Shown here: positions 1 through 6,242 of the stretch, in pieces
Position numbering within the stretch: the stretch's first letter is position 1
Layout: every line of letters begins with the position of its first letter
Assembly: GCA_026707185.1 (NCBI GenBank)
Contig: JAPOXI010000038.1
Location: forward strand, 1-11,543
Source of the DNA: Chloroflexota bacterium
Lineage (GTDB): Bacteria > Chloroflexota > UBA11872
Direction: 5' to 3'
DNA length: 11,543 nucleotides
Position numbers and translations under genes: made by a program
The notes under the pieces: generated by a model
What the model was told of the DNA's origin: nothing
What the model saw: only the letters and a program-made list of their open reading frames with translations
Databases searched by the model: none

Positions 1-417
1 ACCCCGCCGCTCGAGGACGGCACCCAGACCGACCACATCCGCGGCGTCACCCGCCTGGCCGTCGCCATTGCGGACGAGCTAGGCAGTCTGTTTCCCGGCC
101 TGGAATATGACCGCGATCTGCTTGTCGCCGCGGCTCTGTGCCACGACGTCGGCAAACCCTGGGAGTTCGATCCCGAAAACCAGGCGCGCTGGGCCGCCGA
201 GCGCGGCCGCACCGGCTGGCCCTCCATCCGCCATCCCGGCTACGGCGTCCACATATGCCTGACGGTGGGCTTGCCCGAGGAAGTCGCGCATGTCGCGGGC
301 GGTCACTCCGGCGAAGGCGAACTGGTCCAGCGCAGCCTGGTCAACCAGGTCGTCCACCAGGCCGACTACGCCTTCTGGCGCGTCTTGCAGGCCGGCGGAC
401 AGCTGGTCGAGGACTAA
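1..417 (+). CDS. HD-domain metal-dependent phosphohydrolase, 3' part
   Basis: The 5' end lies outside the window; 138 codons are present, ending in TAA at 415-417. The visible part carries the HD-superfamily ligand pattern: an early His in TDHIRGVTRLA (residue 12 of the visible part), the HD doublet in LCHDVGKP (48-49), a His in IRHPGYGVH (78/84), a His in AGGHSGEG (102) and a late Asp in HQADYAFW (122). This family hydrolyses phosphomonoesters or phosphodiesters, often of nucleotides, in the cytosol; the substrate cannot be told from the sequence. It is the only plus-strand gene in the window and converges on the minus-strand gene to its right, with the two stop codons overlapping. The call as an HD hydrolase is secure; anything more specific is not. 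Confidence 0.85.
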   Translation, partial: TPPLEDGTQTDHIRGVTRLAVAIADELGSLFPGLEYDRDLLVAAALCHDVGKPWEFDPENQARWAAERGRTGWPSIRHPGYGVHICLTVGLPEEVAHVAGGHSGEGELVQRSLVNQVVHQADYAFWRVLQAGGQLVED

Positions 418-989
418 GGTGCCGGCGTCGCCGGTTGAATCTCCAGCCGCTGATCGCCATTCCGCACCGTCTCACCAGCCAGCCCGGCGATGTCGGGGCC
501 CAATAGGTCAAATGTGAATCGTCCCGCCATGTCAATGCGCGGCTGCCGCTGTTCAACATCAAAGACGCCGATCCGCACATCGGTCCCGGTCACGCGCAGG
601 TCGGATCCCGCACGCGAGTAGTTCACGGTCCCGTCGGCCTGGATTTCGTTCTCTACCGTGGCCCCGGGATCGAGAATCAATACATAGCCGTCAAACATGA
701 TTCGCAGATCGATGCGGTCACCCTCCACAACGCGCCGCACCGTCGCGGTGCCGCCGCTGCCGTCGAAGACCTGTGTCCCTTCAAGGTCGGCGACCCGAGG
801 CCGCAGTTCCTGCTCGACGACGCGCGACAGAAATGTCCGCATCATTCGCGCGGCGCGCTCCTCAGGCGTAGGCGTCGGCCCGGCGGGCGCCGGATTCACC
901 GCCGCTTCGTCCACGTCAATCGCAACAACCACGATGGCCGCCGCGATCAGCGCCGACGCCAGCCCGGCCAGGAGCCAGTTTCGACTCAC
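414..989 (-). CDS. Membrane-anchored protein of unknown function
   Basis: A 191-residue protein that starts with GTG at 987-989. Residues about 5-25 form an uncleaved-looking signal anchor (WLLAGLASALIAAAIVVVAI). A Pro/Thr-rich linker (PAPAGPTPTPEE) follows, then a roughly 140-residue domain predicted from its alternating hydrophobic pattern to be mostly beta strand and facing outward. There are no cysteines and no catalytic motif that I can see. The domain loosely resembles LmeA/DUF2993-type lipid-binding proteins, but I cannot establish that and do not assign it. Its start codon overlaps the ArsC stop as GTGA (986-989), so translation is probably coupled to arsC, although a shared function is not obvious. 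Its TAG (414-416) overlaps the stop of the convergent HD gene. Real gene, function unknown. Confidence 0.75.
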   Translation of the reverse strand: MSRNWLLAGLASALIAAAIVVVAIDVDEAAVNPAPAGPTPTPEERAARMMRTFLSRVVEQELRPRVADLEGTQVFDGSGGTATVRRVVEGDRIDLRIMFDGYVLILDPGATVENEIQADGTVNYSRAGSDLRVTGTDVRIGVFDVEQRQPRIDMAGRFTFDLLGPDIAGLAGETVRNGDQRLEIQPATPAP

Positions 990-1417
990 CCCGTAGCGCC
1001 CGGCGCCAGCTCAGCCACCAGTTCGCGCACGCGCTCCGCAATGTCGTCCCGAACGCGTCGTACCACCTCGATCGGCTGCCCGGATGGGTCGTCCACCGCC
1101 CAATCCCGGTATTCCGTACCGGGCACCAGGGGACACGTGTCACCGCAGCCCATGGTGATACAGACATCGGCCGTCGCCACGTCGGCCGTCGTTAGGCGCG
1201 ATGGCGACGCGTCGCTGATGTCGATGCCAATCTCCTGCATGGCCTGAACCGCCAGCGGATTGACACGGTTGCCGGGGGCGGTGCCGGCCGACATGACCTC
1301 AATTCCGCCGCTGGCTGCTTTGAGCAAGCCGGCAGCCATCTGGCTCCGCCCGGCGTTGTGCACGCAGACGAAGATGACGGACGACGTTGGCGCGTCACGC
1401 TTGAGGGTTGCCGACAC
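986..1417 (-). CDS. arsC: Arsenate reductase, low-molecular-weight phosphatase type
   Basis: A 143-residue protein of the low-molecular-weight protein tyrosine phosphatase fold. The phosphate-binding loop is CVHNAGRS (nucleophile C18, C-x5-R with R24). The fold-typical SAGT follows at 43-46. The acid loop is DWAVDDPSG (D105, D109/D110). It has a second cysteine pair in MGCGDTCP (C91, C95). The pattern MGCGDxCP with DDPxG is what I recall for actinobacterial, mycothiol-linked ArsC rather than the Bacillus thioredoxin-linked form; the reductant is therefore inference. The enzyme reduces arsenate to arsenite in the cytosol. No arsR or arsenite pump gene is visible beside it. It starts with GTG (1415-1417), with GGTGA shortly upstream as a modest ribosome site; the stop overlaps the next gene start (GTGA). 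It could instead act as a phosphatase, but the extra Cys pair favours ArsC. Confidence 0.85.
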   Translation of the reverse strand: MSATLKRDAPTSSVIFVCVHNAGRSQMAAGLLKAASGGIEVMSAGTAPGNRVNPLAVQAMQEIGIDISDASPSRLTTADVATADVCITMGCGDTCPLVPGTEYRDWAVDDPSGQPIEVVRRVRDDIAERVRELVAELAPGATG

Positions 1418-1514
1418 AGAGTCACCGGGAATCAGGAATTCGGTACGGCGCCATCATAGGTGTGCCTCGACACCATCAGGCTCGGCGGTCAACGGTCGGA
1501 GTGTTCGCCCGCTG

Positions 1515-2516
1515 CTAGTAGTGAACGACCACCTGCGTCCCGTGGTCGCAGAAATCCCAGGCCCACTGCGAGTCGTGCAATCGCAGATTCACGCAGCCTG
1601 CGCTCCGCGCCGTGCCGAACTCACTGTGCCAATAGGCGTAGTGGAAACCGATCCAACTGTCTGTGAAGTACTGGATGTGCAGCACGTCGTCCAGGTCGTA
1701 GACGGCGTTGGTACTGCCGTTGGAGATCATGCGGGCCCTTGGAACGCGGACGAAGACCCGATAGCGTCCGGCCGGGGTGAAGTCCGGATAGATGCCGGTT
1801 GACGTGGCCGCCATCCGCACCGGCTGGTCCCCGTCAAAGAACGTCACCACCTGCTGCATCAGGTCCACCGTGGCGTGACGGTCGGTCAGCGGTCCGTATA
1901 CCGGGTCCAGCGCGGCCAGATCCACGATGGGCGCGTGCCGGGCACGCGACACGGGCTCGGTAGGCAGCCGCAACCGCTCCGCCTCCATCAGACCCAACCG
2001 CAGGTCGGTCACGCGCCCGCCGCTCTCGGACAGCACCGCTCGTTCGAACACCTGCCAGAGCCCGCCGTCGCCGACCACCGCCGGTCCCAGCGGATACCCG
2101 AACCGGTAGACCCCGCCATTTTCGCGGTGAAACGGCCACACGGCTGGATGCACGCCATGCCCCGTCTGGGGAAAGAAGTGGGCGAATGGCGCCTCGGGCT
2201 GCGGTGCGGACGAACGACTGACGTAGGGACGCCCCAGGTTTACCGGCACGACCCCCAGCGGATCGCGCGAGCTCGGCGCCAGTGTCAGCGCGCCTCGCTC
2301 GAAGTACTGCATGCGGCGGTTGCCGACATCCAGTTGCTCTGTTATCGGCCAGCCAAGCCCTTCGTCACGCCCGTATTGCAGCCACCAGGCCAGGAAAGGC
2401 CCGCCAACGTGATGACCGGTCTCGCGCAGATAGATTGCCGGAACCGGAACATCCGGAGTTGCCGGGTCGGCTCGCACCACGCCCGCCCCGGCGCCCACGG
2501 CCGCGCCAATCGCCAC
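1515..2516 (-). CDS. L,D-transpeptidase (YkuD) with two N-terminal surface modules; probable Tat substrate
   Basis: The C-terminal third is a YkuD domain with the catalytic motif WHSEFG...SAGCVNL (H297, S305, C308 counted from the GTG at 2516). Such enzymes make 3-3 or protein-peptidoglycan cross-links in the cell wall. Before it lie two copies of a roughly 60-residue module: GWPITE...MQYFERGAL (about 30-95) and FGYPLG...WQVFERAVL (about 113-178), probably wall or sugar binding. The listed start (GTG, 2514-2516) leaves a hydrophobic stretch without a charged N-terminus. Reading on upstream in frame adds 22 residues containing SRRAFLG, a textbook twin-arginine motif, so the protein probably begins further up, at about 2582. 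There is no ATG, GTG or TTG in that extension; the best candidate is ATA at 2580-2582, preceded by GGGGAG. Function is secure; the start is not. Confidence 0.88.
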   Translation of the reverse strand: MAIGAAVGAGAGVVRADPATPDVPVPAIYLRETGHHVGGPFLAWWLQYGRDEGLGWPITEQLDVGNRRMQYFERGALTLAPSSRDPLGVVPVNLGRPYVSRSSAPQPEAPFAHFFPQTGHGVHPAVWPFHRENGGVYRFGYPLGPAVVGDGGLWQVFERAVLSESGGRVTDLRLGLMEAERLRLPTEPVSRARHAPIVDLAALDPVYGPLTDRHATVDLMQQVVTFFDGDQPVRMAATSTGIYPDFTPAGRYRVFVRVPRARMISNGSTNAVYDLDDVLHIQYFTDSWIGFHYAYWHSEFGTARSAGCVNLRLHDSQWAWDFCDHGTQVVVHY

Positions 2517-2582
2517 CGAGAGGCGACCAAGAAAGGCCCGTCGTGAACTACGGTTGTTGGCGCTTATCGCATGGCGTGATAT
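2517..2582 (-). other. Probable Tat-signal extension of the L,D-transpeptidase
   Basis: Twenty-two in-frame codons directly upstream of the GTG at 2516 encode a polar segment ending in SSRRAFLGRLS, which runs into the hydrophobic AIGAAVGAGAGVV and then RADP. This gives the n-, h- and c-regions of a twin-arginine signal peptide. The frame is open up to a TAG about 70 bases further upstream. Only ATA codons (2580-2582 and 2565-2567) could start it; the first has GGGGAG (plus-strand 2592-2597) nine bases upstream. ATA starts are rare, so a local sequencing error is an alternative. Confidence 0.55.
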
Positions 2583-2591
2583 GGCTGCACG

Positions 2592-2597
2592 CTCCCC
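2592..2597 (-). promoter_or_regulatory. Ribosome-binding site deciding an unusual ATA start
   Basis: The minus strand reads GGGGAG here, nine bases before the ATA at 2582-2580 that would open the Tat-signal form of the L,D-transpeptidase. Purine-rich sites are otherwise absent near the GTG at 2516, whose upstream bases are pyrimidine-rich coding sequence for the signal motif. Confidence 0.35.
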
Positions 2598-2648
2598 GGC
2601 GGCCGAACCTCGCCCACCGGCCTTCCCGGCGAGGTCGCAATACCACCC

Positions 2649-2664
2649 GCCCTAATGTTAGGGC
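2649..2664. promoter_or_regulatory. 16-bp inverted repeat, possible operator
   Basis: GCCCTAA and TTAGGGC form perfect 7-bp arms around a TG centre. The two-base centre is too small for a good RNA hairpin loop, and no U-run follows, so it looks more like a binding site for a dimeric repressor than a terminator. It lies in the gap between the propeller-protein gene and the L,D-transpeptidase gene and overlaps the -10 of a candidate promoter for the latter. Confidence 0.3.
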
Positions 2665-2682
2665 ATCCGCGCCGCGCGGCAA
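2655..2682 (-). promoter_or_regulatory. Candidate sigma-70-type promoter for the L,D-transpeptidase
   Basis: On the minus strand TTGCCG (2682-2677) and TAACAT (2660-2655) are separated by 16 bases. Each matches four of six consensus positions. The start of transcription would be near 2648, about 65 bases before the proposed ATA start. The match is modest, and in GC-rich DNA such pairs occur by chance. Confidence 0.25.
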
Positions 2683-2689
2683 TCCCCGG

Positions 2690-4072
2690 CTAGTCGAACC
2701 TGTAGCCGTACACACTCGCTCGCGCCGCCGTGACCCACAGGCGCACCCGCCGGCCGCGCAGCGCCCTGAGCGAATCGCCCGTGTTCCAGCCAACCCGCGC
2801 CTCGATCACATCGCGTTCAATCGGCACGGCCTCCTCGTGCCCGAAGCCCTCCAGCGCGCCCCCATACGCATCGAGCACCGCCACCCGCACGTCGCCGAAC
2901 TCCGCGTCCACGTTCAGGCACAGGTGGTCGCCGGTAACCTCCGCCGGCTCGGTTACGAACTCCCCGCCGTCCTGCCCCGCCGTGAGTGCCGCCCAGCGGT
3001 CGCGCCCGAACTCAAGCAGCCCAATGCGGCACCGCGCCGGCCGCATCCGGTAGCGCCGTCCCGCGTGCGCCGTCCCGCGCCCGCCAAACGGCACCAGCAT
3101 CCGGTCCCCCACCACCAGCGGGTCGTTGCTGGACGGAAACACCCACATGTCATCCCACGCCCCGTCGGTGCCCCGGTCCAGCCACGGCGTCCGCTCCAGC
3201 CGCTGCCAGTGGTCGCCGTCGCGGCTCACCACCAGTTCCGTGTGCAGGCGCTCCACGAACCGGTCGTAGAACTCCAGGTACCCCAGGTAGCCGTTCCCGG
3301 CCGTCATCGGATACATGCTGTAGAACTCGGTGTCGGGTGGATCCGCGTCGTCCGGCCGCATAAGCATCTCGGGACCCGACCAATCGCGCAGATCCGGGCT
3401 GCGCCAGCGCTCCACGCTGCGGATTCGAGGGATGGGTGGATCCGCCGCGAAATCCCTGTCCAGGTCCGAGCGTCGCGAGGTCAGCCAGTACTCACCGCGC
3501 CGGTCGTCGTGAATGCAGTGGAATCGGTCCCCGGTCTCGGTCAGGAACGGCTCGTCATGCCACGTCCAGTGGATCCCGTCGGAACTCGTCAATACGAAGA
3601 ACGCGTGCCGCCGAATGGCCGCCACCCGCGCATAAATCACCATCCGATAGCGCTCCGACTCCGGAGCCTGCGGATCGACGAGCACCTGCGGACTGTCCAG
3701 GTAATCCCAGGGCGCGCTGTCTCGCATCATCCAACAGATGTTGTTCGCGCGGCTGCCCTCCCACTCGAAGAGTCCCAGGTCCGGCTTGTCCCAGGTCACG
3801 CCGTCGGTTGACGTCGCGTAGCAGACCAGCGAGACCAGCGGATGCGGACGCTCGGCATTCCAGGCCTCGTACCAGAGCTTGAAAAGCCCCGTTTCCGGGT
3901 CGCGGTGGGCTGTGCCCCAGGTTACGATCGACGTGCCTTCCCAGGGCTCGGTCGGCGCCACGACCGGGTCCATTTGCACCCGCGCCGGACGGTTCCAGGT
4001 CCGGCGCATGTGCACCACCGTTTGCAGTTCCCAGGGGTGACAAAACAGGTGTAGCGAAGGGTCGTACGGCAT
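2690..4072 (-). CDS. Five-bladed beta-propeller protein, invertase/arabinanase-fold glycosidase-like
   Basis: A 460-residue protein with no signal peptide. It carries repeated propeller-blade motifs of the S-x-D-G-x-x-W type: TSTDGVTW (87-94), TSSDGIHW (162-169), the related SPDLRDW (225-231) and VSRDGDHW (282-289), with a Trp-rich N-terminal half (CHPWELQ, LWYEAWNA). The last 90 residues form a beta-rich domain (LCLNVDAEFGDVRVAVLD, then RRVRLWVTAARASVYGYRFD at the very end). Both halves resemble the uncharacterised GH32/GH43-like proteins common in Planctomycetes and Chloroflexota, probably acting on or binding sugars; no enzyme activity can be claimed. The ATG at 4070-4072 is supported by GAGG seven bases upstream. 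The 67-bp gap to the SDR gene upstream leaves room for either a shared transcript or its own promoter. Confidence 0.78.
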   Translation of the reverse strand: MPYDPSLHLFCHPWELQTVVHMRRTWNRPARVQMDPVVAPTEPWEGTSIVTWGTAHRDPETGLFKLWYEAWNAERPHPLVSLVCYATSTDGVTWDKPDLGLFEWEGSRANNICWMMRDSAPWDYLDSPQVLVDPQAPESERYRMVIYARVAAIRRHAFFVLTSSDGIHWTWHDEPFLTETGDRFHCIHDDRRGEYWLTSRRSDLDRDFAADPPIPRIRSVERWRSPDLRDWSGPEMLMRPDDADPPDTEFYSMYPMTAGNGYLGYLEFYDRFVERLHTELVVSRDGDHWQRLERTPWLDRGTDGAWDDMWVFPSSNDPLVVGDRMLVPFGGRGTAHAGRRYRMRPARCRIGLLEFGRDRWAALTAGQDGGEFVTEPAEVTGDHLCLNVDAEFGDVRVAVLDAYGGALEGFGHEEAVPIERDVIEARVGWNTGDSLRALRGRRVRLWVTAARASVYGYRFD

Positions 4073-4139
4073 GGCTGAACCTCGCGACCGTGAACCGCCC
4101 CGCCAGCATACGCAGCCGCGCCCGACGGCCTCTCGCGGA

Positions 4140-4874
4140 CTAGCGCTGCTGAATCGCCGCCGGTAGCAGAACCAGCTCAGGCACGTAGGCCCGCGCCGGC
4201 AGCGAGGTCACAAACAGCACCGCCTCGGACACGTCCTCGGGCTGCAGCGCGTTCGCGATCATCTCCGGCGGCGTCGGGGCCGGCCGTCGGTCGATCATGG
4301 GCGTTTCGGTCAGGCCCGGGAAAATCATCGTCGCGCGGATGCCGTTCCCGGCCTCCTCGTGCATCATCCCGTACACGAACCCGGCTTCTCCGTGCTTCGT
4401 GCTCTGGTACGCCACCCCTGACATGTCGGGCATTTGCACCGCGGCCGACGAAATCACCACCACCCGCGCCCCAGCCTCGCGTAACGCCGGCAGCGCCGCC
4501 TGCGTCACGTCATACAGTCCCCACAGGTTCGTCCGCTGCATCAGTTCCCAGTCCGACGAACTCAGCAGCTCCAGTGCCCGCCCCGGGATGTTCCAACCCG
4601 TCGCGTACACCAGGATGTCAATCCCGCCCAGCGCCTCTACGACGGCATCCACAGAGGCTCGCGCCGCCGCCGCGTCCTGGATGTCCACGGGAATCGCCAC
4701 ACCCTGGCGGCCGATTGCCCGAATCTCGCTGGCAACCTCGTCCAGTGCATCCGTGGTCCGCGCCAGTACCGCCACGTCAGCTCCGGCCCGTGCCAGCGCC
4801 AGCGCCGTGGCCCGGCCCATGCCGCTGCTCGCGCCGTAAACCGCCGCCCGCCGCCCGGCGTGACTGGAACTCAT
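4140..4874 (-). CDS. Short-chain dehydrogenase/reductase (classical SDR)
   Basis: A 244-residue single Rossmann-fold enzyme of usual SDR length. The cofactor loop is YGASSGMG (G14, G18, G20), with R39 after the second strand, which suggests NADP(H). The VDIQD acidic motif sits near 63-67. The catalytic set is complete: N116 (TNLWG), S142/S143 (ISSAAVQ), Y156 and K160 (YQSTK), followed by FPGLTETPM (185-193). The usual NNAG after strand four is replaced by YATGWN (90-95), a known kind of variation. Substrate unknown; cytosolic NAD(P)-dependent oxidoreduction of an alcohol or ketone is expected. The ATG at 4872-4874 has AGGA just upstream, and only 6 bases separate it from the preceding DUF6159 stop, so the two are very probably co-transcribed. 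Confidence 0.92.
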   Translation of the reverse strand: MSSSHAGRRAAVYGASSGMGRATALALARAGADVAVLARTTDALDEVASEIRAIGRQGVAIPVDIQDAAAARASVDAVVEALGGIDILVYATGWNIPGRALELLSSSDWELMQRTNLWGLYDVTQAALPALREAGARVVVISSAAVQMPDMSGVAYQSTKHGEAGFVYGMMHEEAGNGIRATMIFPGLTETPMIDRRPAPTPPEMIANALQPEDVSEAVLFVTSLPARAYVPELVLLPAAIQQR

Positions 4875-4880
4875 TGGTTC

Positions 4881-5735
4881 CTAGAAGCCGCGGTGCCCGC
4901 CGCGTCCGGGACCGTACGCATCGTCCAGGACGTTGCGCTCAAAGCCTTCGCCCACACGCCCGTCGGCCACGTATCCGTACAGCGCCGCCTTGAAGATCGC
5001 TTCCAGCGTCGAAACCGTCGCAATCGCCAGCCCCACCGTCACCACACCGACAACCAGGCCGGCCATCGGCACAATCATCCCCACCAGGACGGCCGGCACC
5101 AGCCCGACCAGCGCGGCCACGAAGCCAATGATGCCGAACCCGAAATTCGCCACCACCTGCTCGCCCCACGTCCGCTTGAACAGGGAACCGGACCGCTTGA
5201 TCGCGGTGATTGGCCCCGTCTCCTCCGCCACCAGCACCGGCACCACGAAGAACGTCAAATAGGCCCACACGCCGCCGACGATCGACAGCGCAATCTGCCC
5301 CAGGAAGTTATCGCGCGACTGGTTCCGCAGGATCTGCAGGATCAAGCCCACCGTCGCCGAAATCAGCGCCCAGCCCGCGATCTGCGGCAGGCGCGAGTTC
5401 GCCAGCCGGAACCCGTCGCCCAGCGTCGGCGTCCCGCCGGCCAGCCGTACCATCGCCGCCCCAATCAAGGCCGCGTTGAAGTAGATGATCACGAACGCCA
5501 GCAGGAAGTACGTGATTCCCAGCAGCACAATGTCCGCCTCGGCCAAACCGGCCGTTTCCGCCTCGCCCAACCGCTCGAACGTGCCGAATCCGGCTCCTAC
5601 GCCCGTCAACAGCGCCGCCAGGATCACCAGCGCCACGCCCGACATGATCGGAAACGCGATCAGCTTCCGATCGCTCTGCAACACGCCCCAGCTCATCTTC
5701 GTGAGCTGCCACGTCCGTCCAAACGTCGCGAACAT
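4881..5735 (-). CDS. DUF6159-family polytopic membrane protein
   Basis: An integral membrane protein with about six hydrophobic segments, including IAFPIMSGVALVILAALL, VLLGITYFLLAFVIIYF, IAGWALISATVGLILQIL, LSIVGGVWAYLTFFVVPVLV and a long Gly/Val-rich pair near the C-terminus. The N-terminal WQLTKMSWGVLQSDRKLIAFP and the central LFKRTWGEQVVANFGFG match what I remember of DUF6159; function unknown. An in-frame GTG at 5769-5771 would add 12 residues (GSASTPGGLGR), but family members begin close to the MFATFGRTW stretch. The ATG at 5733-5735 also has AGGA close upstream, so I place the start there (284 residues). It sits 6 bases upstream of the SDR gene and may be coupled to it. Confidence 0.82.
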   Translation of the reverse strand: MFATFGRTWQLTKMSWGVLQSDRKLIAFPIMSGVALVILAALLTGVGAGFGTFERLGEAETAGLAEADIVLLGITYFLLAFVIIYFNAALIGAAMVRLAGGTPTLGDGFRLANSRLPQIAGWALISATVGLILQILRNQSRDNFLGQIALSIVGGVWAYLTFFVVPVLVAEETGPITAIKRSGSLFKRTWGEQVVANFGFGIIGFVAALVGLVPAVLVGMIVPMAGLVVGVVTVGLAIATVSTLEAIFKAALYGYVADGRVGEGFERNVLDDAYGPGRGGHRGF

Positions 5736-5822
5736 TCGTCCTAATCCCCCGGGTGTCGACGCTGATCCCACCAGAATAAACGCCAGACCAATCCCATGCG
5801 ATGGGTTTCGCCGACGGCCCCG

Positions 5823-6224
5823 CTACTGGTTCGGCGCAACTTCCGCCAGATTCGCGATCCGCCGAACGACTCGAACAAGCAGACCAGACTCGAAGTGGCC
5901 GCCTAGCGAGCCTTCGACGAAACGGTCTTGCCGGATCACGACGGTCAGGAGTCGGCTCAACTGCTCGGGCGTGGCCTGCTCCAGCGCTGCAGGATCGTCG
6001 CGCAGCCGGGCAGCTTCCTCCGTGCCCGCCCAGTCCGGCCAGTCGAAATTTGGCTTCATCCAACCCGACTCATAGCAGGCCGAAATGAAATCCAATGCGT
6101 CCTGACTCGGACTGAACCACCCTGAATCCCAGTCACCGAACTCGAATCCCGGCACCTCAAACTTCGGCAGAAACGCAGCCAACACCTTCATCGACTCCGC
6201 GTCTATCCGCCGTTCTTCCCACAA
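5823..6224 (-). CDS. DUF6508-type small protein
   Basis: A 133-residue soluble protein. The central region, GWFSPSQDALDFISACYESG (about 35-54) then FDWPDWAG (60-67), and a C-terminal helix with EQLSRLLTVVIRQDRFVEGS resemble DUF6508 proteins, whose role is unknown. The C-terminal part has the helix-rich look of a binding rather than catalytic domain. The start is TTG (6222-6224), which I accept because a strong AGGAG lies eight bases upstream; the next in-frame ATG (residue 12) has no comparable site. Its start is 18 bases past the stop of the thioredoxin-NHL gene, implying one transcript. Confidence 0.72.
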   Translation of the reverse strand: MWEERRIDAESMKVLAAFLPKFEVPGFEFGDWDSGWFSPSQDALDFISACYESGWMKPNFDWPDWAGTEEAARLRDDPAALEQATPEQLSRLLTVVIRQDRFVEGSLGGHFESGLLVRVVRRIANLAEVAPNQ

Positions 6225-6225
6225 T

Positions 6226-6242
6226 CTTGACTCTCCTGACTT
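6226..6242 (-). promoter_or_regulatory. Strong ribosome-binding site deciding a TTG start
   Basis: The minus strand holds GTCAGGAGAGTC, with AGGAG eight bases before the TTG that opens the DUF6508 gene. The site occupies nearly all of the gap after the thioredoxin-NHL stop codon. Confidence 0.6.

Noticed and set aside
2282..3811. 509-codon plus-strand open frame
   Set aside because: It is antisense to the propeller and L,D-transpeptidase genes, is dominated by Arg, Pro and His, and has no recognisable domain; the minus-strand proteins have clear family motifs.
5793..5805. Inverted repeat CCCAT-GCG-ATGGG between the DUF6508 and DUF6159 genes as a terminator
   Set aside because: Only 5-bp arms and no U-run; such short repeats are expected by chance.
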